Shown here: positions 36,459-45,141 of the stretch, one piece after another
Position numbering within the stretch: the stretch's first letter is position 1
How the letters are laid out: each line of letters starts with the position of its first letter
Assembly (NCBI RefSeq): GCF_002161085.1
Contig: NZ_NFLU01000009.1
Coordinates: forward strand, 62,001-126,000
DNA from: Flavonifractor sp. An112
Lineage (GTDB): Bacteria > Bacillota > Clostridia > Oscillospirales > Oscillospiraceae
Direction of reading: 5' to 3'
Length of the DNA: 64,000 nucleotides
The notes under the pieces: generated by a model
The model's database searches: none
Told to the model about the DNA's origin: nothing
Seen by the model: the letters and a program-made list of their open reading frames with translations, nothing else
Translations under genes and position numbers: made by a program

Positions 36459-37082
36459 GTGTTTTGGTCAAGATTATTAACATGAAAAACATCGGGCTCG
36501 ATCGCTTGATCGGGCCCGATAGTTTGTTTTGGTACCGCATTGAATTTATCCGACCAGGTATATTGTGGCTTGACTCCACATCAAAATAGCCTGATCCGGT
36601 GTTTGTGCCAATGAAGTCCATCCTGTTTGCATATATACTATATGGACAGGTTGCAAGTGTGGATATCTCCTGACCTGTTTATCTTATTTGCTTATTTGCC
36701 TTGTACACAAAGAAAAGAGACAGACAGGTATGCACTCCCGATTGTTTTGTTGCATCTTTGGCTCGCATTTTCTAAAACCCGCTGCAAGACAACCTGTAGG
36801 TACCCTGGTGTTTATATAATGCGTCAATAAAGCAAGGGGAAACGAATTAAAATATTTAAATAATCGCATATTATGAAACTATTTTATTGCAAAACAGTTG
36901 GCTGTTGTATAAAACAATGAACACTGGATTTGTGCCGCATAAAAAATTTTTTAGGAATTTTAGTTCTTATATTATTTCGAAAAATGTCAAATAACAATGT
37001 ATTTTATAACTTTTATTAAAGAAAATCGTTCTTTGTTTTGTCAAACAGAGAAATTTGTGGAATTGAATCCGAAAACACGCAT

Positions 37083-37560
37083 AGGATGTAATAGACATAG
37101 CCAGACAGCGCACGGAGACGACGGGGCTAGTACAGGAGGAGACCCATAATTCCTGACGAATCCCCCGCAGCGGGCTGGCTGCATACAGACTCTTTCCGGT
37201 GCATCCGGAAACGGGGGTTTAGGCGATCACGGCCCTCGATATCAACAAGCGCGATTAGGTCTGGCGGAGCCGCTGCAATAAATCCGCTCGGGGGAATGTG
37301 TGGGAAAGATGATCCAAGAACTCCCGTCAACCGGGTGTGCCTGTCCGGGAATAGAAATTAGGCAGGAGGGTTTCTCGCCGGCGGTGAGCCGGGGGAGCTT
37401 GCTCAAGGATGGTCGCCGAGGAGCGAGAATACGGCGGAGAGCAGGCTGGTCGATCATCGCTGACAAGATCAAATGAGGTCTTGGACTCCCCTGAGCAGCG
37501 CAAAAGAGTCGTATTATACTCTTTTCGCGATGCTCAGGGGGTGTTGCATTCTTTTCAAGA
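37083..37560 (+). ncRNA. Candidate large structured RNA, copy 1
   Basis: No protein frame survives in both copies (a 2-nt indel shifts it). 37385-37557 is identical to 40645-40817 over 173 nt while flanks diverge by about one in ten bases. The hairpin TTTCCGG/CCGGAAA (37193-37211) becomes TCTCCGG/CCGGAGA in copy 2, a compensatory change. A long stem with arms CCCCTGAGCA...AAAAGAGT / ACTCTTTT...TGCTCAGGGG lies at about 37,488-37,540. Strand is not certain. No match to a known RNA class was recognised. Confidence 0.45.
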
Positions 37561-37790
37561 TAAGCTCATGCCTTCCAGCCTTATCTCGACAGCCAAGGCT
37601 CATGATTCTTTGACACAAAAGAAATGCGCAGTGAGTGTGGTCCATTTGCCAGGTGCAGGTGTGGCAGCGCCTTTGGCTCATGGCCTCCCAGGGCAGGTAC
37701 AGGGTGGTCAAGACGCTTGACTCAAGGGCTTGCCTCCAGTGGTCTGCCAGGCAGTCTTTCAACATCTGACTGATTTCCCCCTGCAGCACA

Positions 37791-38110
37791 GGACGCAGTC
37801 AGTAATCCGTTCCGGTTTCACAGAGCCAATATCAACAATACCTACTGGCTTGGACAGGGGTGCTGATTAACTCATCCACAGATGTATTTAATGGTTTACC
37901 TTGCTGAAGCGACAGGATAGACACGATTGCAGTACAGGAGGTAGTCAGTAATCCACTCCGGTTACACAGAGCCGATATCAACAATCCCCACTGGCTCGGA
38001 CAGGGGGTGGTGATTAACTCATCCTCAGAAGCGTTCAACAATTTACCTTGCTAAAGCCTTGGGGTGAACACGATTGTAGCATAGGACGCAGTCAGTAATC
38101 CGCTCCGGCG
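37791..38110. repeat. 146/147-bp tandem repeats, copy 1
   Basis: Units begin GGACGCAGTCAGTAATCC at 37,791, again at 37,937 (GGAGGTAGTCAGTAATCC) and a partial one at 38,084. The unit includes a conserved GATTAACTCATCC segment. The same family is seen at 41,022 and 41,168 in copy 2. These are too long and too similar in the middle to be a CRISPR. Confidence 0.8.
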
Positions 38111-38248
38111 TTGTGGAGGCTTGTGTTATAACTCTTTTTCCGGCTCACCATGCGACTTCATGAACTATCCGGAATTCCCGGATAGTTGTATTCTCTGTCA
38201 GTTCGGCATCCGCATGGAACGGTCTGACACACTTTGTTCTTCTATGAG

Positions 38249-38515
38249 TCACGCCTCCGATATCACGCGATCCAAATAGGCCGACACTTCATCCAGCGTG
38301 TGATCTGTAACCCCATGAAAACGGTCTTCTTCAACAGCCAGGAGTTGTTCCCACAGTTTGAGCATCTTTTCACGCCGAGTAAAGTTCTCGATGTCCATGA
38401 CCACCAGGTCACCTTCACCGTTTTTGGTCAGGTAAACAGGTTTCCCAGTTTCCCTGCAAAGATTTGCAATCTCATCGTAATCTTGCCTAATAGCTTCAGA
38501 TGGACGAATGTTCAT
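38249..38515 (-). CDS. Phd/YefM-family antitoxin, no toxin beside it
   Basis: An 88-residue protein with the Phd/YefM pattern: NIRPSEAIRQDYDEIANLCRETGKPVYLTKNGEGDLVVMD, where residues 1-50 bind DNA and dimerise, and an extended C-terminal part that would wrap a toxin. It has an AAGAGGG ribosome site. No RelE- or YoeB-type partner is seen next to it. It sits in the duplicated zone and is missing from copy 2, so it looks like an inserted solo antitoxin. Confidence 0.85.
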   Translation of the reverse strand: MNIRPSEAIRQDYDEIANLCRETGKPVYLTKNGEGDLVVMDIENFTRREKMLKLWEQLLAVEEDRFHGVTDHTLDEVSAYLDRVISEA

Positions 38516-38520
38516 ATGGA

Positions 38521-38612
38521 AGCCCTCTTTTCAATTTGGAGAGATAATTCTTGGCAATGGACACATCATATTTCTGGATCTTTCCGTCCGGATACTGCTT
38601 CAAGAAGGTCAG
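38521..38612 (-). pseudogene. RhuM-family gene remnant, copy 1
   Basis: Minus-strand translation gives LTFLKQYPDGKIQKYD and VSIAKNYLSKLK, the C-terminal block of RhuM-like proteins (LTSW...GKxxKADVSIAKNYLSEEEL). Only about 30 residues remain. A second, better copy is at 41,558. No intact RhuM gene is in the window. Confidence 0.65.
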
Positions 38613-39000
38613 GTACATCAGCATGAGAGTCGGCTCCCTGTTTTGCTTTCCCGCCTGTCATTTGGAGCCACACCTGTTCTTTTAACATTGATACCATCAT
38701 ACCACATGAGGGATATTCAGTCCAATCCACATTCGCAGGATTAGCTATTTATCCGCTCAGCGCTCATACATCGGTTTCCGCCCCGTCCTAGAGCCACCGC
38801 CCTCTGATTACCTAGTGTCCGGAAATTGAGGCTGCGTGATCGGCGGATATCGGCAAACTTTGCACCAAACTACTATCATAGACCACACTCGAAGACGGTC
38901 ATTGACAATTGACTAAAAGCGGGGACGGACGGCTCCTTGGATAAATCGCCTGGATATTTCAGCATAATCATGCTAAAATTCTCGCAAGGAGGTTGATATT
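38613..39000. other. Non-coding stretch, nothing recognised
   Basis: No protein frame, repeat or hairpin that I can support. It has a mixed GC-rich composition and ends with a good AAGGAGG ribosome site for the next antitoxin. Confidence 0.5.
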
Positions 39001-39270
39001 ATGAATATGGTTAGACCTGTTTCTGATTTGACAAATAACTTTGTAGACATATCAAAGACAGTTCATGAAACAGCTCAACCTGTTTTCTTGACGAAAAACG
39101 GATATATTGATATGGTGGTTTTGAGCATGGAGGCATTCGAAAACTTGCAGTTCGGAGGTGAAGTATATTTCAAGTTACAGGAGGCTGAGAAAGAAACTGA
39201 GTTGACAGAGCAACGCTATTCCTCCAAGGATGCGCTGAAGGCGATGAAAGACACCATTGGAGGGGAATAG
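39001..39270 (+). CDS. Phd/YefM-family antitoxin
   Basis: An 89-residue antitoxin with an AAGGAGGTTGATATT ribosome site. The pattern MVRPVSDLTNNFVDISKTVH, AQPVFLTKNGYIDMVVLSME is close to other YefM/Phd proteins and distantly alike to the one at 38,249. No toxin follows: after its stop come an IS256-like remnant and a palindrome. It may be an orphan or have lost its toxin to the insertion. Confidence 0.85.
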   Translation: MNMVRPVSDLTNNFVDISKTVHETAQPVFLTKNGYIDMVVLSMEAFENLQFGGEVYFKLQEAEKETELTEQRYSSKDALKAMKDTIGGE

Positions 39271-39354
39271 GTTGTATAGTTTAGGTATTTGCTTGCTACC
39301 CGAAAAGATGTGCTTAAAACCCTACGACTTATCAGTAGGATACTGCAAAACTCG

Positions 39355-39612
39355 GACGCAGCGAATCTTCAATGTGGACATACGCTTTCTCATTTAGCCC
39401 ACTGATGGTGGAGGGAGAGACCTTGCTGCCCCACAGGGCCTCGGTGATGTCCTCTACACGCCGGACTGATACACCTGCCAGGTACATTTTAAGAGTCTCT
39501 TCCACACTACTCTCCCGGCGGCGATACCGTTCAATGATGGCAGTTTCAAAGGAGATTCCCTTGAGCTTAGGTACCTTGAGAGTGACATCCCCAGAAGTGG
39601 TGGTGAGGTTAA
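39355..39612 (-). pseudogene. IS256-family transposase remnant
   Basis: Minus-strand translation gives LTTTSGDVTLKVPKLKGI, SFETAIIERYRRRESSVEE and YLAGVSVRRVEDITEALWGS, all hallmark IS256/mutator transposase stretches, then SKVSPSTISGLNEKAYVHI. Both ends of the gene are missing, about 85 of roughly 400 residues left. It marks past insertion and deletion in the rearranged zone. Confidence 0.85.
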
Positions 39613-39693
39613 TGAAAAATATCGGGCTCGATCGCTTGATCGGGCCCGATGTTTTGTCCTGTTACCGTGATTATTTTTACATGATTGGGGGAA

Positions 39694-39885
39694 TTATGCT
39701 TGTTCTGTTTGTGCCTCTTGGTCCGCTTTTAGATAAGCAATAGCTTTTTCTGTGTCATAGATACACCAATGGCAAAACTGGTTGATCAAATCTCCGATGC
39801 TAATACCCATGGGCTTGATCAGATCTTCGACTTGAGCCATTAACTCACTATCGATTGTAATTGTGATAATTTCTGTCTTACCCAT
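39694..39885 (-). CDS. RelB/DinJ-like ribbon-helix-helix protein, 63 aa
   Basis: A 63-residue protein starting MGKTEIITITIDSELMAQVEDLIKPMG, a short beta strand then an amphipathic helix as in RelB/DinJ and related ribbon-helix-helix antitoxins, followed by ISIGDLINQFCHWCIYDTEKAI. It has GGAGCCAATTGAT upstream. No toxin partner adjacent. Family call is by pattern only. Confidence 0.65.
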   Translation of the reverse strand: MGKTEIITITIDSELMAQVEDLIKPMGISIGDLINQFCHWCIYDTEKAIAYLKADQEAQTEQA

Positions 39886-40344
39886 ATCAATTGGCTCCTA
39901 TGCAAACTTTTTGATGCACTTACAATCTACGCGATTGTTAGCAGCCTGCAAGATGTCCTTGCAGACTTTGTCCAGATGCTGGGGTAATTTCTCGGCTTCT
40001 TTGTTTATGATCCTTATATTTACTATCTTATCAGAGAGTTTTGTGTCCTGCAACTTTTTTATTCTACGGTTACATTCTTTTGCACAAAGAAAAATGCATT
40101 AAAATGTTTAAATAATCTCTAAATTAGAATATTATAAAACTATTTTTCCGAAAAACAGTTGGCTGTCGTATGAAATAATGAACACTGGATTTGTGCCGCA
40201 CAAAAAATTTTTAGGAATTTTAGTTCTTATATTATTTCAAAAATGTCTAATAAAAATATATTCTGCAACTTTTATTGAAGAAAATTGTCCCTTGTTATAT
40301 AAAACAATCAAAAAGTGGAAATACAAAAAAAGAAAACCGCATAA

Positions 40345-40820
40345 GATGTAATAGACATAGCCAGACAGCGCACGGAGATGAGGGGCTAGTACAGGAGGAG
40401 ACCCATAATTCCTGACGAATCCCCAGCAGCGGGCTGGCTGCATACAGCTCTCTCCGGTTCATCCGGAGACGGGGGTTTAGGCGATCACGGCCCTCGATAT
40501 CAACAAGCGCGATCAGGTCTGGCGGAGCCGCCGCAATGCGTCCGCTCGGGGGAATGTGTGGGAAAGATGATCCAAGAACTCCCGTCAACCGGGTGTGCCT
40601 GTCCGGGATTATAGAAATTAGGCAGGAGGGTTTCTCGCCGGCGATGAGCCGGGGGAGCTTGCTCAAGGATGGTCGCCGAGGAGCGAGAATACGGCGGAGA
40701 GCAGGCTGGTCGATCATCGCTGACAAGATCAAATGAGGTCTTGGACTCCCCTGAGCAGCGCAAAAGAGTCGTATTATACTCTTTTCGCGATGCTCAGGGG
40801 GTGTTGCATTCTTTTCACGA
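40345..40820 (+). ncRNA. Candidate large structured RNA, copy 2
   Basis: Copy of the block at 37,083. The covarying hairpin is TCTCCGG/CCGGAGA at 40,451-40,469. The 173-nt identical core is 40,645-40,817. An open frame on the minus strand (184 codons) exists only in this copy, broken by an indel in copy 1, so it is unlikely to be a gene. Confidence 0.45.
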
Positions 40821-41021
40821 CAGCCAAGGATCTCATGATTCTTTGACACAAAAGGAATGTGCTGAACGGTCGGTCCATTTGCCAGGTGCAGATGTGGCAG
40901 CGTCTTTGGCTCATGGCCTCCCAGGGCAGGTACAGGGTGGTCAGGACGCTTGGCTCAAGGGCTTGCTTCCAGTGGTCTGCCAAACAGTCTTTCAACAGCT
41001 GACTGCCTTCACAAAAGCGCA

Positions 41022-41240
41022 GAACGCAGTCAGTGATCCACTCCGGTTGCACATAGCCAGTATCAACAATCCCTACCCGATCGGACAGGGTTGCTGATTA
41101 ACTCATCCACAGATACATTTAATGGCTTACCTTGATAAAGTTGCAGGGTGAACACGATTGCAGTACAGGACGCAGTCAGTGATTCCCTCCGGTTGTACAA
41201 ACCGGTGTTAGCAATCCTCAGCAGCTCAGATAGAGATTTT
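41022..41240. repeat. 146-bp tandem repeats, copy 2
   Basis: Two units start at 41,022 (GAACGCAGTCAGTGATCC) and 41,168 (GGACGCAGTCAGTGATTC); the second is truncated. They are related to the units in copy 1 and repeat at the same period. Confidence 0.75.
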
Positions 41241-41311
41241 TCAAATAATTCATACAAGAAACTCTTAAATCTATGGCATATAATCCTATTTTTTATTGGA
41301 AGCACACAAAA

Positions 41312-41533
41312 ATGAGTAGAGTGTCGATGCTAGAAGAACGCATTAACGGGCGAGAAGTGATGGCCTATGTCCAGGGTAAGTACTCATACCATAGCACATC
41401 CAAACTGACACGCACGATTAAGGCGCTGGGCTTGGACCCCGAGGAAGAGGACAAGACCTGGGCTGTAGTTGTTGGTGGCCGAGCTGGAGCGGCCTGGAGC
41501 GCTGGCTACAAGATGGCTATTGTGCGACTTTGA
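41312..41533 (+). CDS. Hypothetical small ORF, 73 aa
   Basis: ATG at 41,312 with a weak upstream site. The product ends HSTSKLTRTIKALGLDPEEE then TWAVVVGGRAGAAWSAGYKM and looks like a compact globular fold, with better composition than random frames nearby. No recognised family. It lies in a zone full of decayed genes, so it could also be a fragment. Confidence 0.4.
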   Translation: MSRVSMLEERINGREVMAYVQGKYSYHSTSKLTRTIKALGLDPEEEDKTWAVVVGGRAGAAWSAGYKMAIVRL

Positions 41534-41557
41534 TGGTAACAATGTGTCCAGCGCCTG

Positions 41558-41650
41558 CAGTCCCTCTTTGGAGAGATAATTCTTGGCGATGGACACTTCA
41601 TACTTCTGAATCTTCCCATCCGGATACTGCTCCCAGGAGGTCAGCCTCAT
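41558..41650 (-). pseudogene. RhuM-family gene remnant, copy 2
   Basis: Minus translation reads MRLTSWEQYPDGKIQKYE and VSIAKNYLSKEGLQALDTLL. RhuM proteins end with this block. Only this C-terminal stretch is left; upstream is unrelated. It matches the shorter remnant at 38,521. Confidence 0.65.
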
Positions 41651-42544
41651 GTGCGGCTTTTCTGCTGAAACATTGGGTCTTTAGTCTCCCTAATAGAGGC
41701 TGCCTCCTTTCCTGGTTTTCTTATCTATATAATATGCGGTTGCAAAAACTGAAATTTTAGTTGTTCGGTGCGCTTTATACCACCGGAAGAAAAGAGAGCG
41801 TCGCAGCTTCAAAACTGCAGCGCTCTCTTTGTTGATCATGTAGTTTGCGCAGACTGTAGGTGGATATGGAGATTATAACCCCAGCTGGCAATGTCCAGGT
41901 GTGTTAAACGAAGAAAGCCCCCTACCGTATGGTGGGGCTTTTTTAGCAATTGTAATATGCATCTAATATATTTTCAATTTTGGCAATATGCGTCTTATAT
42001 CTATCTAATATTTAACTAATAGTTGACTAATAAGCAAGCAATATGTGAAATATGCAGATAATATGTAGATAATAGGCAAAATGCCTCTGGTGTATCTAAG
42101 AGCAGCGGATGGGGGCTTGGGCAGGTCTGCTGCAGCAGGCGGCTGATAGCTGCACAGACCTGGAGGGGTGACGATAAAATTGGCCAATCTATAGGTGATC
42201 CAGCAGGAACACTTATGCCGGCCCCGGGACAGAAGACAGCAGAATGTAACTGAGAATTGTGTTTGAAACAACAATGAGAGTTTTACACCCGGTTCTATTT
42301 TCGCCGAACACCCCTACCTCCCTGGCAATCTTGGTTTTTGCTTTGCCATCCGTACTAAAATGGTATCCGCACCGGCGTAATCCCGGCGTAAAACAGTATG
42401 GAGTCATGAGCTAAAACGCAAAAAACCGTGGTATCTGCGGCTATATTACTAATATAATTTGCACTATTTCTTGTTCGGGTTTAGAAAGCACAGGGATTGG
42501 ATGTATTGCGGCAACGGGACAGTCACATCACTCAGACAGCACGA
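41651..42544. other. Non-coding AT-rich stretch with two hairpins
   Basis: Two terminator-like hairpins are seen: AGAGAGCG...CGCTCTCT at about 41,793-41,832 and AAGCCCC...GGGGCTT at about 41,909-41,943. From 41,945 to 42,085 there are many short related words (TCTAATAT, AATATGTG, AGATAATA), perhaps a degenerate repeat. No gene seen. Confidence 0.5.
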
Positions 42545-42865
42545 CTACACAGTTTTCTTTGACGCTCGCTGCTGGATTTTTAACTGAATATCCTGTAATT
42601 TTTTCTGTAGGATATCATCTTTAGCAACTAAAAGTAAGTCAGCAGTCATATCGTTGAGCGCATGTAATACATTGGCATAGGCCCCAATCGACACGGAGGG
42701 AGAGCCATTTTCAATTTTGGCCAGAGTCTGCCGACTGATTTTTGCACGATCCGCAGCGAGTTGGCAAGATATCCCTCTGCGGAGCCGAGCAAGACGAATC
42801 TGTGCACCCATCTGAGCCAGTATCTTACGGGTAGATGGGGTAACGATAATTGATTTTTTGCTCAC
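42545..42865 (-). CDS. XRE-type helix-turn-helix regulator (HipB/HigA-like)
   Basis: A 106-residue protein with a clear helix-turn-helix, QIRLARLRRGISCQLAADRA then KISRQTLAKIENGSPSVSIGAY, followed by a short charged tail. The gene has AGGAGGCGG upstream. It resembles HipB-like antitoxins but no HipA or other toxin follows in the window. A palindrome overlaps its promoter, consistent with autoregulation. Confidence 0.85.
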   Translation of the reverse strand: MSKKSIIVTPSTRKILAQMGAQIRLARLRRGISCQLAADRAKISRQTLAKIENGSPSVSIGAYANVLHALNDMTADLLLVAKDDILQKKLQDIQLKIQQRASKKTV

Positions 42866-42896
42866 GACTACCGCCTCCTGTTATAATGTTTTAGAT

Positions 42897-42921
42897 AACA
42901 AAGAGTGTTGCATTCTTTGTT
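42897..42921. promoter_or_regulatory. Palindromic operator before the XRE gene
   Basis: Arms AACAAAGA (42897-42904) and TCTTTGTT (42914-42921) are exact reverse complements with a 9-nt spacer, just upstream of the XRE gene. Probably its own binding site. Confidence 0.6.
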
Positions 42922-43211
42922 GTGTCTTTAAATTTGTAGGATACAACGAGCCAAAGATATTGCTGCGCCATATCGGCAAGATAATATAAATCTTCGCTAA
43001 ACTCTTTTTGTGAAAAAGAAACGGGTGGGGACTTTCACACAAAAGAATTTTTGGGGAAGGAATGCTTGCTAGTAAGCTCGACTGCCGTATCTTTGGCTCA
43101 TTATATTCTGAGGGTGTCTTTAATCGGATGTATGCCCAATCCCCAAAGAAGGATATGCCGCAAAACCAATTATTTTACGACATATCCTTCACTTAGTGCC
43201 ATGGTCGCTGG
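42922..43211. other. Short non-coding gap
   Basis: No gene or repeat supported. It ends just after the GmrSD-like stop codon. Confidence 0.5.
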
Positions 43212-45059
43212 TTACAGCCCAAAGATGAACCGAAGTATTCTTTCGCTGGCCCTATCCGTTGCGGCTGCAATATCGGATTTCTTCCAATATGGTTTGTTTT
43301 TATCCTGGTACTGGGAGACCAATGCGCGTGCAAGTGGATATTTGCTATCAATATAGCCTGTTTTATTTTCAAGTTTAGTTGAGACCTTTGTGCGGAACCA
43401 TTCATTTCCGATTGCTCTATTGATTTTTTCTTCTAAAAGTATTTTGTTGCCTAACTTATTTACAAGCCCGGCAAATTCAGCTTCGTTCTCAATCTCAGCA
43501 TCAGCTCTGATCTCCTGAAGATTATTCCCGCTGTGAGGCATGATATGTTCAATATCACATTTTGCTCCAAGTGTAAAATCAGCTTTTGTTTCTTTTGAAA
43601 ACAGGTATTCGTTTAGATATACAAGTGCATTTCCGTCATAATCATGTAGTGCTGCGTCTATTACATTGCTGTCCCAATTAGCACTAATATGTTCACAGAA
43701 ATCGGCTTCAATTTCATCTTCTGAAATCGTTTTGTCTGAGAGCTTAGTCTCTTCTTTAAACAAGAATGTTTTGAAATATTTACTTGAGTACCCCGCATCG
43801 CCAAGTTCAAGAAGCGAAAATAAGCGAATCAGGCAATTAACAATGGGCTCTACATTTTCCGCTGAGATATCTTCCTCATTGAACCTATAAAAATAGCTGG
43901 CCAAAAATAATTTTGAGTTTTCGTTAAATTTTAATAATACCTTTACCTGAGTGTAGTCTGAAACCTGTTTCCATATCTTGCTTAATTTAATCATATCCGC
44001 ACACATTTTAATCGGATCAGAAACCGGAACCTTGTTAATTTCGGTAAAGTACCTCCTTAACCCGGGGGTAGTGACATTGATTGCTCCCGTATCACTAATA
44101 GTTTCGTGATTAACGGTACGAATATAATACATATATTGCATCAAAATAGAGTTAATATCTGCAATACCGATTATTTCCAATTCATTTATAATGTCACCCA
44201 GTTGCCTCCACGAATCTGCAAATTCTTTCTCTCTTCCAATTCTCTCTGCTGCTGCATACAGTTTAGCGGAGATGATATCCGAATCATAAAGAGGTAGCCC
44301 ATCAGAATTGAGAGAGTTAAACATTGTAATGGCTTGCTCAACCTGCCAACTCTTAATTTCAATGACTTCACAATTGTCAGTGATTGCTTTTGCAATATTG
44401 TTCAGTTGGGAATCTGATAGTTCGCTGATTTTGTTGTAGAAAAATTTGAAATTTCTAAAGAAGTTGGTATACCGGTTGTCTTTTTGCTTATATTTAATTT
44501 TGGTAACTCTTGCTTCTGCTGATTCATAATCTGTCACTTGTAGAATCGTTTCAAGTTCAGTCTTGTATTGTTCATTTATTGAAAAATTTTGGAGGATAAT
44601 GGCGCGATGACATATCTCGGCGTCTTTTTCCGAATTAGGGGTGTCCGAAATATCCTCTGTTTCTGCCTTATATAAAATACCCATGATTCTTCTTCTGCGC
44701 TCTTGCAGTCCACGGCGAAGGCTGGCAGAGTCATCATCATTTGAGGTCCGTTCGATTGCGATATTGGTTCTGATCAACAGTGCCTTTAGGAGAAGTAAAA
44801 AAGTTGTTGTCCGCTGCTGCCCGTCAATCAGCCCATATTTCGTATCATTATCCTGACAGTTAATAATGATTGTCCCGAAAAAATATCTGTCCTTGCTTTC
44901 GCTTTCGACAAAATCATTGATGTCTTGCCACAGCTTATCACAATTCTCAATTCCCCATGAGTAGGCGCGTTGATATTCCGGTATGGTAAATACGGTATCC
45001 TCATCAAGTTTTAGGTAATCACCAATTTTCTTTAGCTTGGGTTCTATATTCTTAGCCAT
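43212..45059 (-). CDS. DUF262/DUF1524 protein, GmrSD-like type IV restriction enzyme
   Basis: A 615-residue protein with the two GmrSD parts fused. The DUF262 half has IPEYQRAYSWGIENCDKLWQ and GLIDGQQRTTTFLLLLKAL (QQRTTT near residue 80), thought to bind and hydrolyse nucleotide. The DUF1524 half has an HNH-type nuclease motif CDIEHIMPHSGN near residue 505 and LGNKILLEEKINRAIGN. Such enzymes cut DNA with modified bases. ATG has GGAGGATTTAAG upstream. It lies next to the type III res gene on the same strand but with a gap of about 80 nt, so it may be a separate system in the island. Confidence 0.9.
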   Translation of the reverse strand: MAKNIEPKLKKIGDYLKLDEDTVFTIPEYQRAYSWGIENCDKLWQDINDFVESESKDRYFFGTIIINCQDNDTKYGLIDGQQRTTTFLLLLKALLIRTNIAIERTSNDDDSASLRRGLQERRRRIMGILYKAETEDISDTPNSEKDAEICHRAIILQNFSINEQYKTELETILQVTDYESAEARVTKIKYKQKDNRYTNFFRNFKFFYNKISELSDSQLNNIAKAITDNCEVIEIKSWQVEQAITMFNSLNSDGLPLYDSDIISAKLYAAAERIGREKEFADSWRQLGDIINELEIIGIADINSILMQYMYYIRTVNHETISDTGAINVTTPGLRRYFTEINKVPVSDPIKMCADMIKLSKIWKQVSDYTQVKVLLKFNENSKLFLASYFYRFNEEDISAENVEPIVNCLIRLFSLLELGDAGYSSKYFKTFLFKEETKLSDKTISEDEIEADFCEHISANWDSNVIDAALHDYDGNALVYLNEYLFSKETKADFTLGAKCDIEHIMPHSGNNLQEIRADAEIENEAEFAGLVNKLGNKILLEEKINRAIGNEWFRTKVSTKLENKTGYIDSKYPLARALVSQYQDKNKPYWKKSDIAAATDRASERILRFIFGL

Positions 45060-45141
45060 CTTAAATCCTCCAATACGATGTTGGTGGTAAAGATTACATT
45101 CAATGGTTATTACAGCGGATAGCCTTCCGGTTTCACAAATA

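Larger units (their letters stand above)
36491..38612. repeat. Duplicated 2-kb unit, copy 1
   Basis: Order in this copy: hairpin ATCGGGCTCGAT-CGCTTG-ATCGGGCCCGAT (36491), a large AT-rich block similar to copy 2 from about 36,846, a structured block from about 37,083, a 146-bp tandem repeat and a RhuM remnant at 38,521. The same parts in the same order are seen in copy 2. An antitoxin gene (38,249) is found only in this copy. Confidence 0.8.
39624..41650. repeat. Duplicated 2-kb unit, copy 2
   Basis: Same order as copy 1: palindrome at 39,624, AT-rich block from about 40,097, structured block from about 40,345, 146-bp repeats at 41,022 and 41,168, RhuM remnant at 41,558. A RelB-like gene (39,694) is inserted after the palindrome here, and a small plus-strand ORF (41,312) before the remnant. 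Confidence 0.8.

Noticed and set aside
37083-37560. Group II intron or RNase P/tmRNA
   Set aside because: No domain V-like hairpin, no reverse transcriptase, and the RNase P or tmRNA core words are absent.
37791-38110. CRISPR array
   Set aside because: Unit of 146 nt with similarity across the full unit, only two to three units, no cas genes.
38881-38887. GACCACA as the far end of the Tn7-like element
   Set aside because: It matches only 7 nt of the TGTGGTC at 29,140, the 5-bp flanks differ (CAGCT versus CTCGA) and no TnsB-like repeats lie beside it.
40295-40849. 184-codon minus ORF in copy 2 of the duplicated block
   Set aside because: A 2-nt indel breaks it in copy 1 and a 173-nt stretch is identical at all codon positions, which is not a coding pattern.
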